NCBI GenBank assembly: GCA_021014945.1
Contig: MU266625.1
Location: 1 to 29,292, forward strand
DNA length: 29,292 bases
Reading direction: 5' to 3'
Source: Leucogyrophana mollusca
Taxonomy: Eukaryota; Basidiomycota; Agaricomycetes; Boletales
Position 1 is the first letter of the stretch, and each line of letters opens with the position of its first letter. Positions 12,596 through 23,562 of the stretch are shown here, in pieces. The position numbers and the translations under genes are program-made. The notes under the pieces are model-generated. The model did no database searches. It worked only from the letters and a program-made list of their open reading frames with translations, and was not told the origin of the DNA.

Positions 12596-13036
12596 GGCTC
12601 GACTATCGCTCGACGAGGCGGCTTTTGCGGCATCTTGACTCCACTTATTAACCGACTGCTAATACTTTGAACGTTTCCTCTATATCTGGCCCATCTGACG
12701 CTGTCTGTAGGTTTCACGCATTTGCATAATGTATCTACCATATCCGCGTGTATTTTTCTCCATTTCATCGTTTATTGTCTTCCCAAAGTCCTTCGTTTGT
12801 TGTAAATCTCAAACATATCTGCCTCCCATCTTCCCTGCTGGTGATGTCACGCTCAGAGTATAGTAAGTATAACGCTGACTTGGAGCCTGAGGCCTGAGGT
12901 GTGGATACGAGCTCCGCGAGCCAGTTTTGCGGCAAATGCCGAACAGCTGGTAAAATAAGGTTCAGCCACACTCCACTAGCAATTGGCTGGGAGCGGCAAG
13001 GCTAGCAAGTAAGACCTCAAGACCTCGTCGAACGCC
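12596..13036. other. Intergenic: myosin 3' end and eL38 promoter
   Basis: 440 bp between the myosin stop and the eL38 start, same strand. I see no gene. It must hold the myosin polyadenylation region and the ribosomal-protein promoter, but I can mark no specific element with confidence. Confidence 0.6.
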
Positions 13037-13515
13037 ATGGTGAGCGAGCAAAACGCCGTACACCGAGTGACTCCCTGACTCTCCCCAAATAGCCTAAGGA
13101 AATCCGGGACATCAAGCAGTTCATCGAAATTGCCCTGCGGAAGGATGCTTCGCGTGAGTGATCTTACTTGTATGTTGGTACGCGGCTGACAGACTTGTTC
13201 ATCCCTTTCCATTCTCATTGTACTCCCTCTTGAACTTGTCTACTTGTGGCGCGATATTGTTTGTTCACTAAAGAGGCTCGCATAAAGAAAATCGCCGCGA
13301 AGTCCCCTAGTGGCAAGGCGCAGACGAAATTCAAAGTTCGGTGTTCACGGTACCTCTACACCCTATCCGTGGACGACCCAGAAAAGGCAGAGAAACTCAA
13401 GCAGAGCTTGCCTCCAGGTACGATATTCCCTTCTTGCTTGCGTCTCCTGAATAATAACTTGCACACACAAGGTTTGAGCGTGGTTGAGATCGGCCAAACG
13501 CCAAAGAAGAAGTAA
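13037..13515 (+). CDS. RPL38: 60S ribosomal protein eL38
   Basis: Small protein of the large ribosomal subunit. Exons: 13037-13039, 13093-13153, 13274-13417 and 13472-13515, giving 83 aa. The first coding exon is only the ATG; the intron after it begins GTGAGC. The protein starts [20 protein letters not shown], carries the family core [12 protein letters not shown] and [13 protein letters not shown], and ends in a short Lys-rich extension (QTPKKK) not present in the human protein. The exon 2/3 junction (AAG acceptor at 13273) gives KDASQARIKK, aligning without gaps to KDAKSVKIKK in human eL38. A single-codon first exon is common in fungal ribosomal-protein genes. It is convergent with the site-2 protease, 196 bp between stops. 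Confidence 0.98.
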
Positions 13516-13711
13516 ACCTCGCTACCTATATATCGGGTTATTATATCGCGGGCTTTCTTGTTGGCAATACGGGAGGGGCAACCTCCATCACCGACAGCAT
13601 TATGCATCCAAAATGCCTGTATGCCCACACCTTTATGCACGATTTACATCATGCTGCAGCACCATTTTCATGTCAATGCGAGGGAGGTAGAAATATGGAA
13701 CGAGGGGGACA

Positions 13712-15724
13712 TTAACGCGTCATCCAGTTCACTATCCCAAGAATTGTACATGAGGCGAGTAAAGCGATCGTGCTCGTACTAATGGCCGTCCGACAAAATG
13801 CCTGTGCGCTGCTCTCACGAGATTGCCTTCGTCGGATGCCCAGAGCCTCGATGTCGTATGCGACCGCACCTTCTGAACGAAAGCGGTTGAATGCCAGTTC
13901 CAAGACGATGACGAGCAACTGTGTGCCATCCAGCCCTGGCAATGGTAACAGATTCAGTAGGAACAAGGAGAAATTCGTCAGCATCAGATAACTGTAATTT
14001 TACATCAGTGTCATGTCGCTGAACCCTCAGGAGCATAAACGACATACCCAAATAACCGGATGACGACGTAGGGTAACTGTGGAGGAAGGAAGCCGAGGCG
14101 AGGGACAAGAGTGCCAATCTCCACTGAAGAGACAAACTCAGCGGTAGAAAGGTTGGTTTGGTTTGTCAGATGGCTAGCACACCTTGCTCCCAGATCTCGG
14201 TTTTAGGTCCAGCCCATAATATGACTTCGTCACTAAGTGGCTCCCGTAGAGCAGAATCGCGCTGTACGGAAATCCGTAGGAGCTCCTCGTGATCGCGAGG
14301 CTTGATGCAGGCTTCGGATGCGCCACACCGCATCACATCAGTACAACGATTTCGGTCCTGCGTCATAATTGGTATCGGGTCCACGCAGTGCCTTTCTCTT
14401 GGCGATTGAAACGACACGAAGCACGACGTAGAGGTTTGCAAGGAGCCTTGGCCTTCTGTTGCGCAGCATTGAAGGGATTCGCCTAGCGATGGTGTAAGAA
14501 ACCCAGCCGTACAAATTGAAGACCCACTTGCCATCTGACGGCTGGACATTTGCACACCACCCTAGGTCATTAACGGCTGGGAGATTTGGTGAGTCCAGCA
14601 AAAATTGTGACCATAGGTCGCCATCTTCAGACGAATTAAGAGGGAAATCGTTTAGTCTCGTAATGAGAGAACCAACTGGAAGATGAGTTTGAAGAGGAGA
14701 GTCCTTGCAGGAATGATCAGGACAGGGACAGCAATGCGGACCAGAGGAGACCTCACTCCGTCAATACGAACAACTACTCGACCTCGGGCGGACACATCGG
14801 CATATCCAACGATAGCCCATGCATAGGGGCCAATTCCTGTACGTGCTGCAGCTACAAGGGCGCACCAGAGCAATAGATTATGAAAACATCCTGCGGCCAC
14901 GATTTGGAGGCGGTCCCGTGCCAATAGCTCTTCAAGGTAGGCTGAGGACAATGATACGAATGCCGATGGTATGACGAGTATGATCGATATTCCCGAGGAA
15001 ATCATTGGGACGCGATGTCTATGCCTAGTTTAGCCTGATAATTGTACCACCAGATGGAGACTTACAACGCTGCTGTAATGGCATGTCCGAACTCGTGAAC
15101 GAACTGGCTGGCACATAGCGCCAACAGGATGAGAGGCAGATCCGAGATTGGAACTGTCACACCTGGGATCTGTGTGTACGATCAGTACCGTATTCTGGTC
15201 TGACTTGCGGCAGAAAGCAAAGGGGAATGCATGGATCCCTGCCGCCGATAACGAAAATGCCTCACAATAGGTCTAACTGCAAATGCATCACGAGACTGAG
15301 TGTTGCTGATGGGTGCGATATTGTCCTCTTCAAAGCTTCTTTTGACGAGAGCTTCAGCACGAGTAATGCTGTCCCCACTGAAGAAGACAGAACCGCAAAG
15401 TGTTGCTGTGGTCCATAGCAACAAAGCAAAAGCTCCCAGCATGCCTATGACTCCCAAAAAACTGCCAACATGGTAAAAGTAGCATATGGCCTGCTTCACA
15501 TGCAGATACTCCCGACTTGCAAAATGAGCACTGAGAGCATCATGACGCGCATTGAAAATAGTGGTCTGAATGCGAAGATGGACGTTCTTGACCGTTATTT
15601 CGGTGGACCGTCTCCGGCCTTGAGAAAGAGGCAGTAAAGGTTTCCAACGCCGAGATAAGACCTTGACACCATGAACGACAAGCCAAGCACAGGAGACACA
15701 GAAAGCAGCGAAAGCCGGAAACAT
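13712..15724 (-). CDS. MBTPS2: Site-2 protease (intramembrane zinc metalloprotease, M50)
   Basis: Cuts membrane-bound transcription factors such as SREBP within the membrane in the Golgi; the Cryptococcus ortholog (Stp1) releases Sre1. Exons (minus): 15724-15266, 15169-15066, 15018-14757, 14703-14532, 14482-14183, 14123-14048, 13991-13712; 550 aa, close to human S2P (519). Seen: N-terminal hydrophobic segments; HEFGH zinc motif at 178-182 after IPGVTVPISDLP; PDZ-like part (VVVRIDGDSPLQTHLPVGS); a luminal Cys-rich stretch (eight Cys, about 325-385, including CC and HCVDP); and the second zinc ligand in NLLPLPGLDG (471-480). All catalytic residues are present. The 14483-14531 intron is best read as GC-AG (donor GCAAGT); a weaker GTGCAA donor eight codons upstream is also in phase. 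Starts at ATG 15724; the frame is open upstream but only from GTG. Confidence 0.94.
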
Positions 15725-15863
15725 GCAGGTGCGATTTGTCAAGTCATGGTTCACGTCAAGCGCACGTCCTCAAAACCGCATATACTGCCGTACACACGCC
15801 TACGATCCGTTGTCACTGCCTCCAACTGCAACGCTCTCTTGTTCTTCCTTTCATACAAGCACT
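15725..15863. promoter_or_regulatory. Bidirectional promoter between site-2 protease and YKT6
   Basis: Only 139 bp separate the two divergent start codons, so both core promoters and 5' UTRs must fit here or overlap. TCACGTCA at 15751-15758 (TGACGTGA on the other strand) matches CRE/UPRE-type bZIP sites. A pyrimidine-rich tract lies just before the YKT6 ATG. Use of the site is inference. Confidence 0.6.
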
Positions 15864-16637
15864 ATGAAAATCTACTCGCTGTCTGTTTTGCTCGCTCCTC
15901 CGTCTGGGTCCTCTGCTGTCCTTAGCACATCCTCTGACCTGTCAAGCTTCTCCTTCTACCAGAGAGGCTCAGTGGCCGAGTTCTTAACATTCTTTACCAA
16001 GACAGTCGTGGAGCGAACGCCCCAGGGACAACGTCAAAGTGTAGAAGAGAACGCCTACACAGCCCACGTATACAACCGTGGAGGTGCAGAGCAGCTCGCA
16101 GGCAAGCTCCTCCGCTCAAGTCTCTATACCGCGGACCTCGTTGGATGACATTTCACCCTACTACTTAGCTATCATTGTCACGGATCATGAATATCCCGTC
16201 CGACCTGCATTCTCCCTCCTGACGAAGGTTCTTGACGATTTTGCTGCCAAAGTTCCCCAATCTTCCTTCTCCAATCCGTCTTCTATATCGTTTCCGGAGA
16301 TTGAGAACTATGTCAAGAAGTATCAGGATCCTCGCCAGGCAGATGCCATTATGAGAGTGCAACAAGAGTTAGATGAGACCAAGATAGTCTTGGTAAACAT
16401 TCTCGAGCTAGAGTTCTACCATACGACTGATCGGCTGTTCTTCAGCACAAGACAATCGAATCCGTGCTTCAGCGCGGTGAGAAGCTTGATAACCTAGTAG
16501 AACGATCCAATGCGCTTTCAACTCAAAGCAAGATGTTCTACAAGACAGCAAAGAAGGTACGCCGATCCTAGATGCTTCCTAACACACTGAACTGAAATAA
16601 CTACTTGCAGCAAAATTCGTGTTGTGTGATCATGTAG
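15864..16637 (+). CDS. YKT6: R-SNARE YKT6 (longin domain, prenylated)
   Basis: SNARE acting in ER-Golgi, intra-Golgi, vacuolar and autophagosome fusion; it cycles between cytosol and membrane through C-terminal lipids. Exons: 15864-16101, 16169-16392, 16446-16556, 16611-16637; 199 aa, versus 200 in yeast. The longin domain starts [10 protein letters not shown] and includes [20 protein letters not shown] and [11 protein letters not shown]. The R-SNARE motif runs [20 protein letters not shown] ... [15 protein letters not shown], with the central Arg in QRGEKLD. The end CCVIM is a CAAX box with a second Cys for palmitoylation. Intron 1 is best read as GC-AG (GCAG|GCAAGC), giving EQLAAIIVTD as in other YKT6 proteins; the nearest GT donor adds five unconserved residues. 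Confidence 0.97.
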
Positions 16638-17237
16638 GCGGTTGCACTTGCCATCACTTCACAATTTCGCTCCTCCATCAATCATCCCTTCGCATGGGCA
16701 CCTAGTTACACGCCGGGTTGTATTACACTTTCCGTCTTTTTGATCTTGCCCTTCTTGGGCAGGCCCTTCTATGTCAACGGACAATTCCTCACATCACAGG
16801 CACTATACGAACCGGTCATTGCTGTTGGTAGAAGCCCCTGAATACGCACAGCCATATCCGTGGAAGCAGCATGCATATGGTATCCTTTGTGGATGCCCTC
16901 AGCTCTGGGGCTAGAATGTCTCAGTGTAGGTTTATGGTCCCGCGGACACACTTTCTACGGGGTTCGCAGCGCGCTCTATGCAAGTGCCATCCGTTTACAT
17001 CTTCTGAACGGTATGGGTAAGGATAACGGCAAGAAGCTGTTTCTCTCTCGCATCATTCCGGAAGTAAGTCTTACTTGGTCTCCCTCTCATTTCACGCAGT
17101 AAGGAATACCAATGCCGTTGTCAACCGCGGTATATCATGCGTTCTGTATCGTTGTGGAATGAGTCGGTCTTTCATATGACTTGCATCCGTTGTGCGGCTT
17201 TCAAAACATCCTTGTGCTCTTGATTTCATTCGTCAAT
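16638..17237. other. Intergenic: YKT6 3' end and Ppo promoter
   Basis: 600 bp with no recognisable gene. Open frames here are short and unlike any family. An undetected 5' exon of the Ppo gene cannot be excluded, because the Ppo N-terminus is poorly conserved. Confidence 0.55.
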
Positions 17238-20200
17238 ATGCGAGAGCATCTAAACGGTGTTAGGCGCGTTGCCTGCCTCTTGCAAAACGTCGCCGTCACT
17301 GTCGTGACGGGCGTTGGATCGCGTCCAGTGCCAGCTCTACTCGCCAGAACGGTAGAAGATATCGAAGAGGTCGCGCAACGCGGCCCTCCCCTTTCCCTGG
17401 AGGATCTGGTGGGTACCTCCTTTGCTGTTGAGAAGCTATACTTATTCTTCTGTTTTCAGCCAGCATTCATCGACGCCGTTCGGAACCTCAATGCCGGGAT
17501 CAATGACAGGGAGTTTCTGGTCAGTTTCCAGCTTATTCATGAGCGCATTCACTGTCCTAATCCCCACATCTTAGCTCGAGAAGCTCCTCGTGTTGATGTC
17601 CCGTCTCCCGGATGATTCAGGCTTTGCAAAGAAACTTGAAAAGCATGTCATCGATATACGTGAGTCCGGCGCGAAGGAACCAACAACACCAAGGATGCGA
17701 GTTGACATGTGTTCAAGTTTACAAGGATCTTCCGCATCCGCCCATTAGTTACCTCACTACATTCAAACTCCCAACACTTCCTGTCAATTCCGGCACGAAC
17801 GTTCCGTATATCTTTCGCAGCGCCAACGGCTCCAACTATAATGGCCTCGCTCCATCTCTCGGTCAAGCCGGCCAACCTTACGCGCGTTCAGTCCCGTCGA
17901 CTCATCTCACACCAGTCTCTTGCCTTCCAGATCCGGGTTTAGTCTTTGACACGCTCCTCCGCCGTGGCGGTGACTTTGTGCCGCACCCCGGGGGGCTTTC
18001 GAGTCTTTTCTTTGCGTTTGCAGACCTTATAATCCATAGCATATTTTGCACCGACAGCCAAGATTGGAATATCAACAACGCGAGCAGCTACTTGGATCTT
18101 AGTGTCATTTATGGAAATTCACAGGACCAAGTCGATAGTGTCCGACGGAAGGACGGAACAGGCAGGCTCTGGGAGGATGTCTTTGCGGACAGCCGTCTGC
18201 TTTTTATGCCTCCTTCTGTTTGCGCTCTCGCCATTCTTATGAGTCGCCACCACAACGTGCGTGACTGATCTGAGGTTCGAAAGTGAACGAGCTGATGAAT
18301 TTCCCAGTACATCGCCGAGAATATTCTCAGTATCAACGAACGCGGCACTTTCGCGTCTCCTCCGTCCTCGGATGAAGCCGCCAAGTTGGCTCAGTGCGAT
18401 GAGATATTTCATCGTGCTCGATTGGTGAACACTGCGTTCTTTATGCAGATTATCTTAGGGGACTACGTCGGTAGCATCCTTGGCCTTGTACGCGACGGAT
18501 TGTCTTGGCGCCTCGACCCTCTTGAGGTATGTCCGAGGGAATGTCTCCTGACCGTAGCTCACAGGGGGCATAGGCTTTCAGGGAATCCGGTCACGATCTG
18601 TCCGCAAGGGGAGAAGGCAATGCCGTCTCGTTGGAGTTCAATATGCTTTACAGGTGGCACGCTACAATTTCAGCGCACGACGACAAGTGGTTAACAGGTC
18701 TCTTCGGAAAGATCTTTGAAGGCAAGGACCCGAATACAGTATGATGTTTCGTCCCACCACATCTACGAATTCCTTACCACGCCTTATCCCTAGATGTCTC
18801 CTAAGGAATTCCAAGCCGCTGTTCGGAAACTCATTGATCCTGGCGCAAATGTGCGAGACTGGACATTCAACAAGTACACACGCCTGTCCCCGCCAGTCAT
18901 CCACTTCACTCATTTCTTTCCATAGCATGGTGCGCGGTCCAGATGGTCGTTTCAATGACAATGAACTCGCTCGTATATTGCACGACGCAACAGAGCACCC
19001 AGCTGGAGCCTTCCGAGCACGAGGCGTCCCTGATGTCCTACGCGTCGCTGAAATACTTGGGATAGAACAAGCGCGGACTTGGGGGGCTTGTACAGCGAGT
19101 ACTTCTGCATGCTTTATCTACCCCTTCTGCTAACCGTTCCGCAGCTGAACGAGTTCAGGAAGTTCATAGGCCTTAAACGTGAGTTGTACGGCTTGAGGCC
19201 AAATAACCCAACTCACTCCGCTCCTAGCCTATGCAAGTTTCAAAGAGTGGAATCCCGATCCCGAAATCCATGTAAGGAAATCGCCGCCCCTTTGTGATAT
19301 AGAAGACTAATCTACATGAAAGAAACCAGCTGAGAGCCTCTACGGTGACATCAACAACCTGGAATTACATGTATGGAAACCTCGTAACTTGACTGGCATC
19401 GTATTCCTAACTCGGCATCGCAGGTCGGTTTGCAGGCCGAGGAAACCAAGCCCCCTATACCCGGAGCAGGTTTGTGTCCGGGATACACTGTCTCCCGCGC
19501 CATCCTCGCCGATGCTGTCTGCCTGACTCGTGGCGATCGCTTCTTGACGGTTGACTTTACACGTTCGTAGTCATCATTCGATCGACCATTCCTAAAGCTA
19601 ATAGCCCCGGCTAGCGTTCAACTTAACGTCCTGGGGCTATCAGCAATGCATGGTTGAAAAATCGGACGGTTCATTTGGCGGGATGCTCACTAGGCTTCTC
19701 TTTCGGATGCTTCCGCAGCACTACCCAGCCGGTTCAGCATATGCGCATTTTCCATTCCTAGTTCCGGAATTCATCCACTCCCGTATCCCCAAGATGCCAG
19801 CGAGTAGCGTCGACCTCTACACCTGGTCCAGGCCTGAATTCGTTGGAAAAGAGTCATATCAGGAAGCCCAAGCGTCTTATGACCACCGTCTTTCGAAGCT
19901 GTTACACGGAAAGGAACCCCGCCCATCGTCGGTGAGTATTGTTTTCCTGTCGCGACATCTTAAGGCCAATGTTCCTTTTGCCCAGATAAAGGATATCATT
20001 AAAGAGACGAGCATCTCGCAGGTCTCATTCGAGGCCCTCACGCGTTCTTTAATTGCTCAGCATGGTGTCAAAGGCAAAGATACCCTGATGTACATCGATA
20101 TCGCAAAGGACGTCCTCGATCTGCTTCCCGTCCATTGGGCTGCTAACACAGTTGTAAGTCGCCAGTGTCAGTACTCCGCACCTATCAAACGAACCCTTCC

Positions 20201-21491
20201 ACAGATTGGCCTCCCAATGAGAACACTTAGCAACCCTTATGGGGAACTTTCCGCTGAGCACTGGTCGCGCCTTTTCGTTGATGTTTCGAGGCTGGTAGTG
20301 GTCCCAAAACATGAAGGTCATTTTGCTGATGCCCTCTTGCTTTAGATACTTATACTTCAATCGTGAACCTGCTCACGATTGGATGTTACACAAGAAGGCG
20401 ACAGAAGCAGCTGACCAGATCATGCAACCCCTGCAAGCTCACTTGAGGAGACTTAGCGATGGCATCGTGCGTGTCCACACTCTCCGTGGCGCGGGTCTTG
20501 TCCTCAGATTCCACAGGCATCCCCCGCTGGGCTGTATGACTTCATCCTCACGGAGTTCACGGGAAAAAACATGCAGTGCAATGCGTTCTTCTCCAGAATA
20601 TTAAGCTCTTCTAAACACCTCACCATTGAAGAAATTGCCTGTGGTATCTTCGCTGAAACCATCCCCTCCGCTGCGTTATTCTCTGCTGCACTTGCATCGG
20701 TTGTAGATTTCTACCTACAAAAGGGTCAAAAAACGTCCCTAGACCAACTTGTCAAATTGTGCGCGACGGTGACACCCGAAGCAGATGTCCAAATCCTGGC
20801 CTACGTCCATAAGGCCCTATGTTAGTTAATATGTTTTCTTATGTTTTGTATGCCATGCTCAAATTCCCGCACCTTGCAGACTGCAGTTTTGACGTACGTG
20901 ACCTCAGAAGAGACTGGTGGTACTTCGTGCTGATGTTGTTACAGACTGGCTGCGCGTATGACGGTGTAAGTCGCGTCGCTATTCGTTGAAGTTGATCCAA
21001 CTTACAGGGCTTCAGCCTATGCCTTCTCACCTTGTACTCGGCAAGCAGGAGGTCCCACTTCCGTACCAAAACGGGTGAGAGCAACGTTGACCAACGCATT
21101 CGTGGATACTTTATCGCTTTTCCTTCAGCCTTTTGTCTCGCGAGATTTTTGCCAAGGTAATATAATCCCCCTCCCTCTTCCACTCGTCATCCAATTTGAG
21201 TTGCAGATTGCGCCTCAAATTCTCCGGGTGATCTTCACCTGGAAAGACATAAACAGAGCTGTAGAGCCCGCCGTAAGGTATGTGTATCGATATCTTGTGG
21301 AGGTCATGCTATATCATGTATATACGATTGCAGCACCGCACGAATGGCAGGAGGAGCCTTTCACCAAGACATGTTCACTCCCCTATTCGGCGACCCAGCA
21401 CTCCCAAGTTCCCTGGTCATCGAGGTTGGTTATTGCTCGGTGGGCGGCCTTTGAGATGCTGACAGCTACCCCTCTACAGTATGCAGCGTAA
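17238..21491 (+). CDS. ppo: Psi-factor-producing oxygenase (fatty-acid dioxygenase, heme peroxidase fold) with degenerate P450 domain
   Basis: Makes hydroperoxides from linoleic-type acids (oxylipin signals). 24 exons: 17238-17408, 17460-17519, 17575-17659, 17718-18256, 18308-18526, 18574-18738, 18794-18873, 18926-19094, 19145-19178, 19228-19271, 19335-19370, 19424-19562, 19615-19931, 19986-20153, 20205-20290, 20346-20466, 20517-20820, 20880-20893, 20945-20963, 21008-21074, 21129-21156, 21207-21277, 21334-21424, 21480-21491; 1012 aa. Dioxygenase half: distal His212 (FADLIIHS), SSYLDLSVIYG, catalytic Tyr384 and proximal His387 in LYRWHA (same spacing as Tyr374/His377 of Aspergillus PpoA), then WGACTLNEFRKFIGLKP. 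The P450 half keeps the N-terminal helices, but the K-helix ExxR reads KALY (910-913), only about 35 residues lie before the heme-loop position, and no Cys is there (GLLSREIF, 946-953). Introns at 19095 (GCGAGT) and 20291 (GCTGGT) read as GC-AG. The N-terminal start and the 20.8-21.1 kb splicing are the least certain parts. Confidence 0.94.
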
Positions 21492-22081
21492 TTTCGTGGC
21501 CACGACATGTATCACTAGCATCAACCCCAAGAACCTTGTCGTTTCCGTTCATATCGATTGTTGACCACCATCATTCCCCTACATATGTACCTTTTGGAGT
21601 AAATACCTGCTACCCTCTCGAACCATATTTGTGAAAAGGTTGTAGCATCTCATTTCTTTTCGGCTGCCACACCAATGAACCTGTACTCATAGACTCGTAA
21701 CCACTCTGGATACGATTTCAACACAGCTGAGCAGTATTGTCGTATACATTGTACTTTCGCATAATACAATACGGTTACCCAGTATAGGCCAAAGCCCTGA
21801 CAATGAAAAAGGGAGCCGTCAGTTAGAACGGGTGTAGCTGATCAGGAATCAAGGGTAACAAGAAAACAAGAAGTCTTCTGGAGGGGTAGCACCGGGACAT
21901 TGTCACATTATCGACATAATCGCCTATCTACCACCAACGCCCCCTGCAGACTGCACTTGGCGGTATCGTTTCGCGACGACCCAAGTAATATTCAATGACA
22001 TCCACCAGAAATAGAAGTTTCGCGAAAGAGTCTTCGGCGAGTGGTCTGTTTATGAATATCAAGGAGGATAAGCTAATCATA
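21492..22081. other. Intergenic: Ppo 3' region up to tRNA-Gly
   Basis: About 590 bp with no gene seen. It should hold the Ppo polyadenylation region. It is AT-richer than the flanking coding DNA. Confidence 0.55.
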
Positions 22082-22152
22082 GCATTAATGGGGTAGTGGT
22101 AACCTGGGTCGTTGCCATCGACCCGCCGGGGGTTCGATTCCCCCTTAATGCA
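22082..22152 (+). tRNA. tRNA-Gly (anticodon GCC)
   Basis: 71 nt without intron. The acceptor stem pairs GCATTAA with TTAATGC (7 bp), with discriminator A. The D-arm is GGGT/ACCT around a 7-nt loop. The anticodon stem is GGTCG/CGACC around loop TTGCCAT, anticodon GCC. A short variable loop is followed by a T-arm GGGGG-TTCGATT-CCCCC. The B box GGTTCGATTCC is perfect. CCA is not encoded, as expected in a eukaryote. Confidence 0.97.
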
Positions 22153-22159
22153 GCGAGGA

Positions 22160-22170
22160 TTTTTTTTTTT
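22160..22170 (+). terminator. RNA polymerase III terminator of tRNA-Gly
   Basis: A run of eleven T residues begins seven bases after the last tRNA base, the standard pol III stop signal. Confidence 0.9.
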
Positions 22171-23562
22171 CACGTATTTTGTTCCAGAGTCCTGAGTCTC
22201 GCCGAGGCAGGAGTAAGACTCTTTTTGCATCTTCTAAAGCTTCAAACTCGAAACTCGTATATTGTTTGCTCGATGAGCACGGCATCAGGTCAACGCCGCA
22301 GCAATGACAAGATGTCGCATTCTCATCATATGGAGCCGCCACACCTACTTAAAGATAACAGCGTCGGTCCTACATAAGTACTACTGCATGCAGCTGAGCA
22401 ACCTACACAGCCCCAACACGCTCACGCCTGAACAGAAAACAAGGATATTCACAGATCGGGGGGACCCGTCGCACAGAGTTTCGAGCCAACTCCAAAAAGC
22501 GTGAACAGCCTTGCTTTACACATGGTGCCGCCGACACGACGAACACACGAGGACTCGGGACGCGGAGACACGCGCTGATCGATGGAATCGCCCGAATCGA
22601 CCACACAACGCGTTACGTTGCCAGCCCTGGCTGGATCATCCGCTGCTCCTAAGACCAGACGGGCAAAGCATCCTCACGACGAACATCACATCGCGTGCTG
22701 ACACGATGGAAGCACGACTCCACACTGTCACCCGCAATGTTCCATACACATGCTTTCCAAAGGAACACAATATCGAACATCATGATCATGATTGATTTGA
22801 ATATGCATGTAACAAGACTGCAGCTCGCAAGGCAACTGCTATTATTCATTATATGCACACGGACAACAAATGAGGTATAAGTAAAGCGAGTTACAACGAA
22901 TCAGCGACAACGAACGTGGGCGTGCATGGCGCGTCTACACCAGCACAGAAACAGAACAGAACCAGAACCAGGGACGATAACGTTAAAGACGGCATGAAAA
23001 AACGCTGCGGCACCGATCTCCCAGCCGACGAACAGAAGGCTGCGCCGAGCGATGGGTAAGCATGTAGGTAAGGGCAGGAAAACGAGGAACAGAAGTGTCC
23101 AGGGGCTGCATAAAAACGGCGTCGCATCGTCGTGCCGCGGGCGCGGCCCATGTGCAAGTATCTACTCATGAAATCGGTATGGTCCTCGATGGGGATGGGG
23201 ATGGAACAGCAAAACAGAAAGAAACGTCGTGATCGTTGCGATTGCCAGAAGCGATAATAATGTCCGGATTGAATTGGATTGAATGAGACGTCGAGCCGTC
23301 AATGTGCATTGAGCGCGTATACGTGATGATGGGCGATGCTGATATAATGTGTATGGATGATGTGAGTGCCGGCCTTGCTTGTCACTTGTCACTTGATAGA
23401 TAGAAGGAGAATCCAGATTCCAGGCGTCGGGAGCATGTCAATGGGGCGGCGTCTAAGGCGGATATAGGGAATGTACGGGAGCCTGGAGGTTTGGGCTTGG
23501 GTTCGGGTATGGGCATGGGAATGTGTATGTACAGCGTTGACAGCACCCAACGTCTTCTTCTT
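22171..23562. other. Intergenic between tRNA-Gly and the GT2 gene 3' end
   Basis: 1.4 kb with no supported gene. Open frames are short and lack family resemblance. It includes a perfect 14-bp palindrome (ATCATGATCATGAT, 22779-22792) and purine-rich CAGAAC-type tracts near 22945-22970. The 3' UTR of the minus-strand GT2 gene should enter from the right. Confidence 0.55.

Noticed and set aside
17238..21491. Ppo locus as a pseudogene broken by frameshifts
   Set aside because: Every frame change falls at a plausible short intron, and the 24 exons give one 1012-codon frame with conserved dioxygenase residues. Only the P450 part is eroded.
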